Source: Nemertoderma westbladi
Lineage: Eukaryota; Xenacoelomorpha; Nemertodermatida; Nemertodermatidae
Direction: 5' to 3'
Length of the DNA stretch: 39,356 nt
NCBI GenBank assembly: GCA_032718475.1
Contig: JAUCBJ010008404.1
Span: 1 to 39,356, forward strand
Below are positions 20,520 to 30,129 of this stretch, piece after piece. Position 1 is the stretch's first letter. Each line of letters starts with the position of its first letter. The position numbers and the translations under genes were made by a program. Under the pieces are notes generated by a model, which saw only the letters and a list, made by a program, of their open reading frames with translations, had not been told where the DNA came from and did no database searches.

Positions 20520-21302
20520 CCAATCCACGAAGTCAACCTTGCTTCTCTTCACACCTCCGCCTCACCCCACGATATTGCCCGGCTCAACTCGGTGGAAGAC
20601 CCAACCGCAGGTTGTTGGCTCGATGCTATTCCAAGTTCTGCTTTGGGCCTCAAGTTAACGGACACTCAGTTCAGGATCTCCATCGCGACCCGCCTCGGAT
20701 GCCGGGTTACCGAGCCCCATGAGTGTACCAGGTGTGGCACTGCTTTTGAAGCTGATGGCCTACAAGGACTCTCGTGCCAACGAAGCGCTGGCCGGTTGCC
20801 TCGCCACACAATGATCAATGAGATCGTAAAGCGGGCACTGGCTAGCTGTGACGTACCATCCATCCTAGAACCACCAGGTCTATGCCGAGGGGATGGCAAA
20901 CGAGTAGACGGGATGTCCCTAGTCCCCTGGTCCAGGGGCAAAACGCTGACATGGGACGCCACGGTTGTACACCCACTCGCCCAAAGCCACCTGGCAACAA
21001 GCATACATACCGGCGGACGTGCTGCTGAAAACCAGGAAACCCTCAAGATCAGGAAATATCAGGAGCTTATTGACCAGGGTTTCCTGTTCACGCCAGTCGC
21101 CTTTGAAACGTTTGGTCGCCCCGGTCCGGCAACGGAAGTTTTCCTGAAGGAGGTCGGTAGGAGGATACATTTATCGACACAGGATCCTCGCTCCCATCGT
21201 TTCCTCGTGGTCGTTGTCGCAATACTCGTTGGGAACTCAGCCGCAGTCCTCGGTACAGTTGAATCTCCGTCAGAGGGCCTATTCGATATCCTAGGCAGCT
21301 AG
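20520..21302 (+). pseudogene. C-terminal domain of a non-LTR retroelement with a putative zinc knuckle and PD-(D/E)XK-like endonuclease
   Basis: The open frame enters at about 20520 without a start codon and ends at TAG 21300-21302. It matches the C-terminus of a widespread invertebrate RT family: ARLNSVEDPTAG and WLDAIP, then a knuckle CTRCG...GLQGLSC, then SAGRLPRH. Next come DGKRVDGMSLVPW and LTWDATVVH, which look like the acidic pair of a restriction-like endonuclease. Related copies usually have GLHGLSC, so the knuckle His appears to be Gln here. The RT part is missing, so this is a 5'-truncated fragment. The endonuclease reading is inference from spacing of conserved acidic residues; the family match is stronger. 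Confidence 0.65.
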
Positions 21303-21548
21303 ATAGCACCTCTTCCGGCACCTGGACTATATATATTTAATATACATTTTATTGTGATTTATGAACACTGAAAGTATTACTTTTATAATATTTACCCACC
21401 GATTAAAAAATATAAAACGTAATTACACTATGTACATGTACAACTTTACCGAGAGCGTGACAATGCCCGACTCAACAATAAAGATGTAATGTACAGAACA
21501 ATTTATTATAAAACGTAATTACAGTATAAATAGTAAATGATTAATAAA

Positions 21549-23015
21549 CTAATAACTTACTGTAGGACTATTGTACCTATTATTACATTGCACACGGAGG
21601 TGAGATTTAACTGCAGATTTAAAAGAATGTTGATTATCTAGGTTTTTAATTTCATTAGGCAGAGCGTTCCAATTTTTAATGCCGTTAAAAAAGAAAGTAT
21701 CAGATTCAAAGGATTTACAATTCGGGAGGTAGAAGTTTGAAGCACTAGCTCTGGTACTGTAAGAGTGTGTATCGCGTACTCTGTTGAATTTTTGTTGTAG
21801 GTAATTGGGACATTTACCATTATACACTTTTTGCACATGGTTAAGGCGTAGCTGCTTAACTATACTATCTAAGTTAAGTAGTCCAGATTCAGAAAAGTGT
21901 GGTGCCTAGGTTTGCAGTCGTTAATAAATCGTACTACTTTATTCTGAGCTACTTGTAATTTACATTTAAGCTGTTTGGTTAAACCTTCATACCAAGAAGG
22001 GCATGCATAGTCCATGTGACACTGTATTAAAGAAGAGCAAAGTAACTTGCGGGAGTCGGTGTTTAAACTATTTTTATTTCTGTATAGAAACCTAAGCCTA
22101 CTGTTAACTTTCGAGAAAATATTTTTCACTATGCTTTCTCCTGATAAGCAGTTATCCAATGTGGCGCCTAAATATTTAACTTGCTATTTATTTTCAAGCT
22201 TATGTCCATTACTAGTGACTTCAAACTTAGTTACCTTCTTTAACTTTCTTTTGGAACCAAACAAAATACTTTCAGTTTTACCGTAGTGAATGGATAGCTT
22301 ATTATCAACCAACCACTCATTACAGGATTCTAGAACTGCACTTAACTTTTGGGAAATATGGATAGGATCTTTATGAGAGAAAATAAGAGCACTGTCGTCG
22401 GCATATAAAATGAGTTTAAAATCGGGATCTATACTACTTATCATATCATTTACATAGCATACAAAAAGCAGAGGACCTAATATACTACCTTGCGGTACAC
22501 CACAGGTAATCTCTTGTACAGTAGACTGCGATTTGCTAATGACTACAGTTTGACCTCTGTCTGACAGGTAGGACTTGAACCAGTCTATAGAACCTACACC
22601 CATCAGGCCTAACTTACCAAGCAGAATTTCATGATCTACAGTATCGAAAGCCTTTTGTAGGACCAACAATACCATACCAGTATATAAACCCTTTGCATTA
22701 TTACATCTAATTGTATCAGTTAAGTTAATAAGGCAGGTGTCTGTAGAATATGATTTACGAAAACCGGACTGAAGTTCATAGATCAGATTTAGCCTACTAA
22801 GATGTGCCTCCAGCTGTAGAAAAACAGAACGTTCTAGAATTTTAAATACAATACTTAAGATACTAACAGGTCTGTAATTACAGGGTTCTACTTTACTATT
22901 CTTTTTATACAGAGGAACAACCTTATCTAATTTCAGTTCGTCTGGTACTACATTATCTACGATAGAGTAATTAATAATAAAAGTAATAGGCACTTTAATA
23001 GACTCTACTGCATGA
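21549..23015 (-). pseudogene. CR1-like LINE reverse transcriptase, 5'-truncated and mutated
   Basis: Minus-strand pieces 22993-22184, 22159-21869 and 21836-21549 cover RT and the C-terminal region. Seen: [39 protein letters not shown], motif [14 protein letters not shown], motif [14 protein letters not shown], motif C LYADDSAL, and later LQVAQNKVVRFI and NWNALPNEIK. The catalytic Asp of motif A is Val (GTC; 22661-22663 reads GAC on the plus strand). The frame breaks near 22184 and 21850. No endonuclease domain remains; the 5' end is near 23015. It lies antisense in the last CAP intron. Confidence 0.87.
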
Positions 23016-23230
23016 AATTTTACTTGTAAATAAATAATGCATTGAATTTTACTTGAGTTTATATTTTATTTGTGTGTTATCATCTGTTAGTGTTCTAAGT
23101 AACCGCAGTGCTTTTCTCCCTTATTGTACTAAATCTTATCCAATCTCCAGCCAGCATTAAGGCATTAATTAACTTTAGTGAACAAATTGAATTTATAATT
23201 AAGTTATCGGTATTTTATTTTTTTCCTTAG

Positions 23231-23550
23231 GTCTGTGTAGTACAGAAGTAATAGTTCCTAAACAATACCCCGACTGTCCTGAGGACCAGCAGCTTTGCGA
23301 CAGTTTAAAAGCTCTTATATGCAACGATGAAAGCGACCCAAAGATATGTCTGGATACCAACTTCCCGACTCTGTGCGACAACAATGAGAAGTTTTGCGAC
23401 GAAGTATTGAAATGTGCCAGCGATACCGATCCAAAGAAATGCGTCAATAACGCAAACATATTATATTTCAACAACGCAACACAACTGAGCTCATTGGGGC
23501 TTTCATCTCTTCTTATTTTGGCATCCATCTTCAACATGATTGCATTCTAG
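23231..23550 (+). CDS. CAP-domain secreted protein, terminal exon with probable GPI-anchor signal
   Basis: Acceptor TTTTCCTTAG (ends 23230) and stop TAG at 23548-23550. Two bases complete a Gly codon with the G from the previous exon, and CGLC closes the ShKT-type domain across the junction. A Cys-rich, acidic segment follows (CPEDQQLCDSL, ICNDESDPKIC, LCDNNEKFCDEV). The tail NNATQLSS plus about 18 hydrophobic residues (LGLSSLLILASIFNMIAF) is what a GPI-anchor signal looks like, so the product is probably tethered to the outer cell surface; a C-terminal membrane anchor is the alternative. A (GTAT)n array begins about 30 bases after the stop. Confidence 0.9.
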
Positions 23551-23578
23551 GATGAACACTTAGTTGAATTAGGACTTC

Positions 23579-23869
23579 TATGTATCTATGTATGTATGTA
23601 TTGGACTTCTATGTATCTATGTATGTATGTATGTATGTATGTATGTGTGTTGTTGTATGTATGTATGTATGTATGTATGTATGTATGTATGTATGTATGT
23701 ATGTATGTATGTATGTATGTATGTATGTATGTATGTATGTATGTATGTATGTATGTATGTATGTATGTATGTATGTATGTATGTATGTATGTATGTATGT
23801 ATGTATGTATGTATGTATGTATGTATGTATGTATGTATGTATGTATGTATGTATGTATGTATGTATGGA
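23579..23869. repeat. (GTAT)n microsatellite
   Basis: Imperfect ATGTATCTATGTATG sequence from 23579, including a 32-bp duplication (GGACTTCTATGTATCTATG at 23572 and 23604), then an uninterrupted tract of about 53 units from 23655 to 23869. It opens spurious Met-Tyr-Val-Cys frames. Its position suggests that it falls in the 3' UTR of the CAP gene or just beyond. Confidence 0.97.
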
Positions 23870-24048
23870 CTAGTAGATTTATTTAGTTTTACTCTATGAC
23901 GATTTTCTAATTCACTGTAGCCAGTAGCTAATGATGTTATATAGTAATGTTATATAATGATGTTATATAATCACACTCACAATATATAATCACTCACAAT
24001 ATATCAATATAAAAGAAATAATAAAAAATCCTCCTAAAATAAGGAAGA

Positions 24049-24065
24049 GGGGGGGGGGGGGGGGG
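24049..24065. repeat. poly-G tract (17 G)
   Basis: Uninterrupted G run. The surrounding stretch 23880-24210 holds no recognisable gene. Confidence 0.95.
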
Positions 24066-24211
24066 TAAAAAAATAGTTTTTATGATCAATTATTATAATC
24101 TGAAAAAGAAAAAGCAACTCCGCCCCATTATAATATCGTCATAGTTATTCGACACCTGTAGGCCTGTAGTAGGCCTATGCATATTAGCAAAATGCGCACT
24201 GCGCACTCCCT

Positions 24212-24264
24212 GGGGGGGGGGGGGGGGGGGGGGGGGGAGGGGGAGGGGGGCGCACAAGAATTAA
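24212..24264. repeat. poly-G tract (26 G) leading into the minisatellite
   Basis: Twenty-six G from 24212 to 24237, then AGGGGGAGGGGGGCGCACAAGAATTA, which is the same kind of junction that recurs inside the array at 24798-24830 and 25160-25180. Confidence 0.95.
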
Positions 24265-25215
24265 GTCGTCAGACTTTGTGTGTAATCCCAGGCCTTCCAG
24301 GGAGTATAGTTCTGGGGGAGTGCACTGGAAAGTCGTCAGACTTTGTGTGAAATCCCAGGCCTTCCAGGTAGTATAGTTCTGGGGGAGTGCACTGGAAATG
24401 AGTCGTCAGACTTTGTGTGAAATCCCAGGCCTTCCAGGGAGTATAGTTCTGGGGGAGTGCACAGGAAATAAGTCGTCAGACTTTGTGTGAAATCCCAGGC
24501 CTTCCAGGGAGTATAGTTCTGGGGGAGTGCACTGGAAATAAGTCGTCAGACTTTGTGTGAAATCCCAGGCCTTCCAGGGAGTATAGTTCTGGGGGAGTGC
24601 ACTGGAAAGTCGTCAGACTTTGTGTGAAATCCCAGGCCTTCCAGGGAGTATAGTTCTGGGGGAGTGCACTGGAAATAAGTCGTCAGACTTTGTGTGAAAT
24701 CCCAGGCCTTCCAGGGAGTATAGTTCTGGGGGAGCGCAATGGCAATAAGTCGTCAGACTTTGTACGAAATCCCTGGCCTTCTGGGGAGTATAATTCTGGG
24801 GGGGGGGGGGGGGGGGGCGCACAGGAAATAAGTCGTCAGACTTTGTGTGTAATCCCAGGCCTTCCAGGGAGTATAGTTCTGGGGGAGTGCACTGGAAAGT
24901 CGTCAGACTTTGTGTGAAATCCCAGGCCTTCCAGGGAGTATAGTTCTGGGGGAGTGCACTGGAAATAAGTCGTCAGACTTTGTGTGAAATCCCAGGCCTT
25001 CCAGGGAGTATAGTTCTGGGGGAGTGCACTGGAAATGAGTCGTCAGACTTTGTGTGAAATCCCAGGCCTTCCAGGGAGTATAGTTCTGGGGGAGTGCACA
25101 GGAAATAAGTCGTCAGACTTTGTGCGAAATCCTTGGCCTTCTGGGTGGTATAATTCTGAGGGAGGGGGCGCACAGGAAATGAGTCGTCAGACTTTGTGTG
25201 TAATCCCAGGCCTAA
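24265..25215. repeat. ~70-bp minisatellite, 14 units, with higher-order structure
   Basis: The unit contains GTCGTCAGACTTTGTGTGAA, then ATCCCAGGCCTTCCAGGGAG, then TATAGTTCTGGGGGAGTGCA. Starts are at 24265, 24332, 24402, 24472, 24542, 24609, 24679, 24749, 24832, 24899, 24969, 25039, 25109 and 25182, giving spacings of 67 or 70 with one 83 and one 73. A variant unit (CGAAATCC(C/T)TGGCCTTCTGGG) with an expanded G run, followed by a GTGTAATCC unit, recurs at 24749/24832 and 25109/25182. The array lies between two convergent genes. Confidence 0.95.
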
Positions 25216-25228
25216 CAGCCGCAGAAAA

Positions 25229-25253
25229 TTTACTTTACTTTACTTTACTTTAC
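25229..25253. repeat. (TTTAC)5 microsatellite
   Basis: Five tandem TTTAC units directly after the minisatellite. Confidence 0.9.
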
Positions 25254-25434
25254 ACGTTCAATTTTATGTTTACAGGTATATCCTGTTAAATAAAGTAATA
25301 AAACAATAATTAACAGAAATATGAATAAAATAAAGAGAAACAGATGATAAAAAAACGAGTGATTAAAACGACAACTGCCGTTCACTGGTTAAAAATTATA
25401 TTTATTATAATTCAATTAATATGTTCATACATAA

Positions 25435-26342
25435 TCACGTTACAATATAAATAAGTACCGTTGATGTCCCTAGAAACCCTAGAAAACACAACCCACCGAA
25501 AACTCTGTCAAATATCGTTGCAATTATTTTGAATTCCTCAACAGAATTTTCATATTCAGCTTTTCGTTCAAATGCAATCTTCATTGATTTGACACAGTCG
25601 TCGATAGCCACTAGCTTTGCAACTAATTCCCGGAGTAATTCATTGTGTTGTCGGCATCCACTATTTCTATTTAACTTTTTAAAAGTTGTTCGATTATTCG
25701 CAGATATGGGACAGGATTCCTCATCAAAAGATAAAGTTTCCCTAAAACGAGATTCTTCTTTTGTACTTTTCGCTGAAATATCAGTTACTTCGATCTCTCC
25801 AATTTTCAGCGAATGTTTCTCGTGAATTAGAGATGTTTTCGAGTGCATTGGGAGACGCAAGGACCCATGCGTGGCACCGTTGGACACGCAGCATATCGGC
25901 GCAATATCCTGAATAACGAATGCGACTAAGGAAGGCGGTAATATCCATTTCCCGTGGTATATATTTTGAACTGTTATTGTTAGCATAATAGACAATAGTT
26001 GGAGCATCATTGTCACAATAAAATACAGTTGGAGTACAGGCATATGTTTGCTCCCCGGTGGGGTCACATTGGCCACGTTAATTAGATTCACTGTAAGAGC
26101 TAATAACAGTGATATACTATAGGATATCTTCTCACCATTCTCACTTGGTATGTAGAAAACCAAAGTGCCTGCTAGCGATATAATTAAACTAGGGGCTATG
26201 ATTGTCAATGTGTAGTATTTGGAATTCCGTTTCAAAATCAGCGAAATATTGTATATCGAAAAATTCAACTGAGTCGAAACGATTACTCCAGTAATTGATA
26301 CATCATATTCATCGGTCTTGTCCCTACTGAATTCGAATTCCT
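25435..26342 (-). CDS. Cys-loop ligand-gated ion channel (nicotinic-receptor-like), last exon
   Basis: On the minus strand an acceptor TTTTGTAG (26350-26343) opens an exon that ends at TGA (25437-25435). It encodes the end of the extracellular domain, then TM1 (YYTLTIIAPSLIISLAG, with the family Pro) and the GEKISYSISLLLALTV start of TM2. TM2-TM3 follow with VTPPGSKHMPVLQLYF, then HGKWILPP and a ~120-residue cytoplasmic loop, and last TM4 (IIATIFDRVFGGLCFLGF plus the remainder). The GEK before TM2 points to a cation channel. The exons for the ligand-binding domain and Cys-loop are not in the window and probably lie to the right. AATAAA on the minus strand lies about 30 bases past the stop. 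It faces the CAP gene tail to tail. Confidence 0.92.
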
Positions 26343-26420
26343 CTACAAAAATACAACGGAAAAATTATTTAAAAAAAACATTAATATAATATACCATAAA
26401 TATACAATATTAGGCCTCCA

Positions 26421-26700
26421 CCACTACTACTACTACTACTAGGTCGAGGGAACTCGGACAGTGGAAATGAGATCCTTTTCAGGCTTCCCGATTCTCAATA
26501 GTTGTCGCAATTTCGTTTCTCCTAAGTTCAGTGTCCCTTTCAAGTTGATCTATATATGTTATGGCAGGTCGTCCACGACTACGCTTTCCATGAGTTGGTT
26601 GCCAGAGAAGTAGATATGGTATGACCTCGTCTTTACTTCGCCAGCAGTGCCCACTGAATCTTAATCTGCGTTCACGGAGGGTGGTTGATTGTAAGCGGAA
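26421..26700 (-). pseudogene. 3' end of a second RTE-like LINE ('LINE-B')
   Basis: Minus-strand reading gives TTLRERRLRFSGHCWRSKDE, LLLWQPTHGKRSRGRPAIT, TTIENREA and then an early stop. It ends in a (TAG)n tail (CTACTACTACTACTA at 26424-26438 on the plus strand). The C-terminal layout matches LINE-A but the sequence differs. The same 3' end recurs at 35418-35548. The stop at the Trp position and the 5' truncation make it a dead fragment. It lies in the intron upstream of the receptor exon. Confidence 0.82.
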
Positions 26701-27294
26701 TCAATTCCCTGCACTACCCACCGAAATTGGGATTAGTGGCATTTTACCAATTATAGTGGCGAGGTGACATTACCAATAATAATGTCACCTCACAACCAAC
26801 TAAGGCGATACACGCCGTAATCCACTGGGAGAGTTGAGAGGTCAAACCATGAGGGACAAACAAGCTAGCAAGGCTAGCACGTGGGGATAGTGGCAACAGG
26901 GAGTGGCGAGGTGACAATTAATGAGGTTAAGCCAATGGTGGGTGGGACATCACATTGGGAGTGATTAGAGCGCATCTATTGGACACTCAAGCCACTCAGT
27001 AGTGTAGAGAATAATATAACCATTGCACTAATTAATTAATGATTCAGTTGGTTCCTATAAAGTGTGAGACTGGAACAGTTTTAACCGTCGTCACTACCGT
27101 GCTATTATATTCAGACTGAGCTTTTATTCCATTCTGTGATTATAAAGACTGACAGTAAAACTCAGTTATTTGAACGGCCTTCGGCCTACTATGTAGATCC
27201 AGACTACAGCTTTAGAGGCCTATGGACGCGGCGATGCGTATAACACACACCGGTCGGGATTCATTACTGCCAACTCTGGTGGATCCCGTCACAG
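26700..27294 (+). mobile_element. probable LTR and primer-binding region of an LTR retrotransposon
   Basis: No coding frame. There are TATAAAG words at about 27055 and 27142, and 128 bases before a gag-like ATG stands TGGTGGATCCCGTCACAG (27277-27294), which has the form of a primer-binding site (TGG start). It also contains a perfect 12-bp inverted repeat (26761-26772 / 26780-26791, GAGGTGACATTA) and a repeated GTGGCGAGGTGACA word (about 26756 and 26902). LTR ends could not be fixed. Confidence 0.4.
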
Positions 27295-27404
27295 TTAAAA
27301 CTGTCCAAGTTAAAACTTCCATCAACTCACAGTTAAAACTGCCGAGTTAGTTAAAACAGTTAAAACCGCTACCATCCAGCTAGAGGAACTGTGACCACAA
27401 CGAG

Positions 27405-28160
27405 ATGAGCGAACCGAAGAAGCCCCAAGGTCCAGAAGGAGAGACGAGCCCGCCGCGAACCCCGAGCGATAGAGACGAGACAATTCGGGAAGCAGCAACG
27501 AGGCGGTACTGGCCCGCCACACCGGATTCGCCAACGAGGGATGCTCCGGACGTTGAGGAGGAGGGCGGATGAGTACGAGGAGGAGAGGGGAGCGAGTCGA
27601 CGCGAGATCACAGCGGCGAACGAGGTACCGAAGTCGCCGGCCAACCAGTGGCCGAGGGTGGCGAATGGCTCACCAGAATGGCAATGGTGGGGCCGACGGT
27701 ACGGCGCCAGACGAGGAGGGAAGGCCAAGTCCAGGAGGAAGACGTCGGGACGAGCAATCGCCTACGACGAGGGTACAACGCTACCAGGAGGTTGCTGAAG
27801 GGCGCTAGAGAGGGAAGAAAGGTAGACCAGCCCAAGTTATACCAGAGGTTAGGTGAGTGCAACAAACATTTTCGCTACCTAGTCCAATTTGGGCAGGGGG
27901 AACTAGCAAGTGAGAGGGCGAGGGGCTCGCCACAGAACTGTTCGAATTATGGCGATCCGAGGTGGTGGAGGCTAGCGTGGTGTACGTAGGGCCTTATCTA
28001 GTAGATGCAAGGGGGATTAAGTTAGTGGGATGGGTGGACTCGCACGACACCGAATCCGAGGTTAACCCTGAAGATTCAGTGTCGTCGGTTAGTAGGAATC
28101 CCAGTAAGTACGGAAAAATTAGTAGGATGAGCAGGCGACGGGAGTCCGTCACAACCGAAA
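27405..28160 (+). pseudogene. gag-like relic of an LTR retrotransposon
   Basis: From ATG 27405 the frame is open to a TGA at 27570-27572, then open again in the same frame to 27989, a single in-frame stop in 195 codons. It is rich in Arg, Gly, Glu and Pro. A segment with KLYQRLGECNKHFRYLVQFG and ELASERARG looks like a folded core. After a frame change near 27935 the text continues ELFELWRSEVVEASVVYVG and GIKLVGWVDSHDTE. The position after a probable primer-binding site suggests gag, but no family was recognised. A LINE-A fragment cuts it off at 28162. Confidence 0.5.
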
Positions 28161-28161
28161 A

Positions 28162-28552
28162 GTGTCCTCAGCAGTTAGAGCCCAGCATGGACTCCCGTAG
28201 AGGAGTACTGGAACTACTGCTGCTCTAAATAATCGGACCTTAAGTTTCCGATTAATTCTCGGTGACTTCCAAATCCTGGAAAGCCTATTCAAGGCTGCCC
28301 ATGCCTTTCCCTTACGTATTCGAAGGTCCTCACCTGACTTCCGGATCCATGATCCCAGGTAACAGAAGTCGTCCACATGCTCAAGCATACCATCCTTTGA
28401 GCTTATGCTCATCCGATCAGAGACTTGCTGAGGACTTTCAAAGTTAACTGTCAGAATTTTGGTCTTTCTGGAGTTAATAAAAAGACCAACACTAGAAGCA
28501 GCATGTTCTAATGAGCTGAGGAGCCGTTGGGCTCCCTCTAATGATTCTGAGA
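28162..28552 (-). mobile_element. internal LINE-A fragment (copy 4)
   Basis: Minus-strand sequence almost identical to LINE-A copies 1-3 over the RT motif C to C-terminal boundary (KILTVNFESPQQVSDRM, FCYLGSWIRKSG, LLYGSPCWALTAED). Similarity starts and stops abruptly at GTGTCCTCAGCAG and GATTCTGAGA. Both the 3' tail and the 5' part are missing, which is unusual for a LINE insertion and suggests deletion or non-homologous joining. Confidence 0.88.
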
Positions 28553-28885
28553 CTGAGACTCAAAAATTGGTGGCACCTCTGGGTCTTCCTGTTGCGCTCC
28601 TTCTTCTGACTCGAGAACGGTATTTCCATATACGAGGTAGCTCGGACTCCCATACGTAAAAATTTAGATGGCCGGGTGGTGCTTGTGAATGGGCTCTAGC
28701 ATCGTGTCTCGTCGGAGCGAATTAAAGGTGTTGCTAAAATCTACTTTTGGCAACACAGCGTTCGGATCGTTGGGAATGGAAGTCATGGCTCTCATGACGT
28801 GTGCTGAGTCTTGAGTATTAATAATTACTGGTGAGTTCTTCCGACTTGCAACTTGCCCACCATGACGACATATCCTGCCAGACAA
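28553..28885 (-). pseudogene. RT fragment of the retroelement family whose C-terminus is at 20520-21302
   Basis: The minus strand reads KVDFSNTFNSLRRDTMLEPI (RT motif A region, with the family's K-x-D-F-x-N-x-F-N-S). After a stop near 28664 it reads YGSPSYLVYGNTVLESEEGA and QQEDPEVPPIF, a decayed form of the family's EG.QQGDPLGPLLF motif B. Several substitutions and a stop show that it is dead. It abuts the LINE-A fragment. Confidence 0.7.
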
Positions 28886-29037
28886 TTAGTCACCAAGTAC
28901 TACAACATAGCCACATACCTCCTATAAACACTGAGGCTGAACTCCGTCTGGGTACATACTCTGTCGCGACGTATAGTAATTATCCTGCTGTCCGTCGCAA
29001 TAGAGTATGTTCCGGGATACATTAATGCTGCCCACTC

Positions 29038-29262
29038 GTTACTGATTGTCAAAGACATAACACATACTCTACAGCCGACGACATTCAATAAACGTAGGTC
29101 AAAACTTTCCCATACCCGTTGACTCTATGTGGATTAACTACTCACTCTTGTTACTGATTGTCAAAGACATAACACATACTCTACAGCCGACGACATTCAA
29201 TAAACGTAGGTCAAAACTTTCCCATACCCATTGACTCTATGTGGATTAACTACTCACTTAGT
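29038..29262. repeat. 112-bp tandem duplication
   Basis: GTTACTGATTGTCAAAGACA and the following ~92 bases occur at 29038 and again at 29150, with one clear mismatch (CCCGTTGAC against CCCATTGAC). Just left of it, ACATACTCTGTCGCGACG and CGTCGCAATAGAGTATGT form an imperfect inverted repeat related to the repeat's ACATACTCTACAGCCGACG. No gene is evident between 28890 and 29640. Confidence 0.9.
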
Positions 29263-29667
29263 TCGTGGAATTCAGAGCATTAAGTCTCCTTCATTGGATA
29301 GAAGCCCATAGTAACGTTCCTTGGATAACATTACTTAGGCTGACAACAACAAACAACATTTGTCCTGAACACAGTAGACAGCGACTACTAGCGGTGATAC
29401 AAGAATTGCAAAAACACTTTAGTGATACTTGTTATTCCCGTTCCCTTTGAGGGCATTCCTCAATTTATTTAGAATAAAGCCACCCAATGGGAGCAGGGAG
29501 TATTTCATCTCCGATAATCGCCAAATTATTCGTTTCTCTAGGTGATGCAAATAGAACAACCTTTTTAGTGTTGATTATTTTATTTTCCAGGACACATAAT
29601 TACATAATTAACACGTATTTACAGTTGTAATATACTATTTGTGTGTAGATTACATTAATTTGCTACC

Positions 29668-30129
29668 ATGTCCGAGTCAGATATTGATACTGAACCCTTT
29701 GCTTACCACCCATCGGTCACAGCTGCCCCCCATACGGATATTTCCCCTTCCATCGAGCAGATTGTACCACATGTCCACAGCAAAAAATCTTGGGACAGAT
29801 CCCGCATTAGAATTAGGCAGTTTACTGGAGGGATTGTAGACAACTCAAACGTAGATCCACCCGTAGTTGGTATTGTCCAAACTAGCGTGAGCTCAACATC
29901 ACTACTAGTAATGAACACATCCCCCATTATGTTTGCCCCCTCACCGACCAGCAATGAGGAATCGCACCCCCCGATTAGTAACACCCTTTCGCAGGACATT
30001 GCAGATGAAACAATCCCTATTCACCTGCAAGCAAGACTAGCTTACTTGCTAGAGGAAATTGATAGTTACTGGGAGAAAGTAGCAACCAGAACCGTAGCAT
30101 CTGAACAGGAAGTCTATGGGGAAGAATAA
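29668..30129 (+). CDS. hypothetical protein, 153 codons
   Basis: A complete frame starts at an ATG in reasonable context (GCTACCATGT), ends at TAA 30127-30129, and has AATAAA about 15 bases later. It begins MSESDIDTEPFAYHPSVTA, is Ser/Thr/Pro/Ile-rich, and ends with a charged, probably helical stretch (ARLAYLLEEIDSYWEKV, then EQEVYGEE). No domain was recognised. It might be a gag-like ORF of an unrecognised element, an exon, or a chance frame; the low-complexity centre makes chance plausible. Confidence 0.4.
   Translation: MSESDIDTEPFAYHPSVTAAPHTDISPSIEQIVPHVHSKKSWDRSRIRIRQFTGGIVDNSNVDPPVVGIVQTSVSSTSLLVMNTSPIMFAPSPTSNEESHPPISNTLSQDIADETIPIHLQARLAYLLEEIDSYWEKVATRTVASEQEVYGEE

Noticed and set aside
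23580-23899. Three overlapping plus-strand frames of Met-Tyr-Val-Cys repeats
   Set aside because: Pure by-products of the (GTAT)n array; all frames are open because the 4-bp unit contains no stop.
29265-29450. 61-codon plus-strand frame after the 112-bp duplication
   Set aside because: It would need a GTG start, has no recognisable motif, and is preceded immediately by an in-frame TAG.
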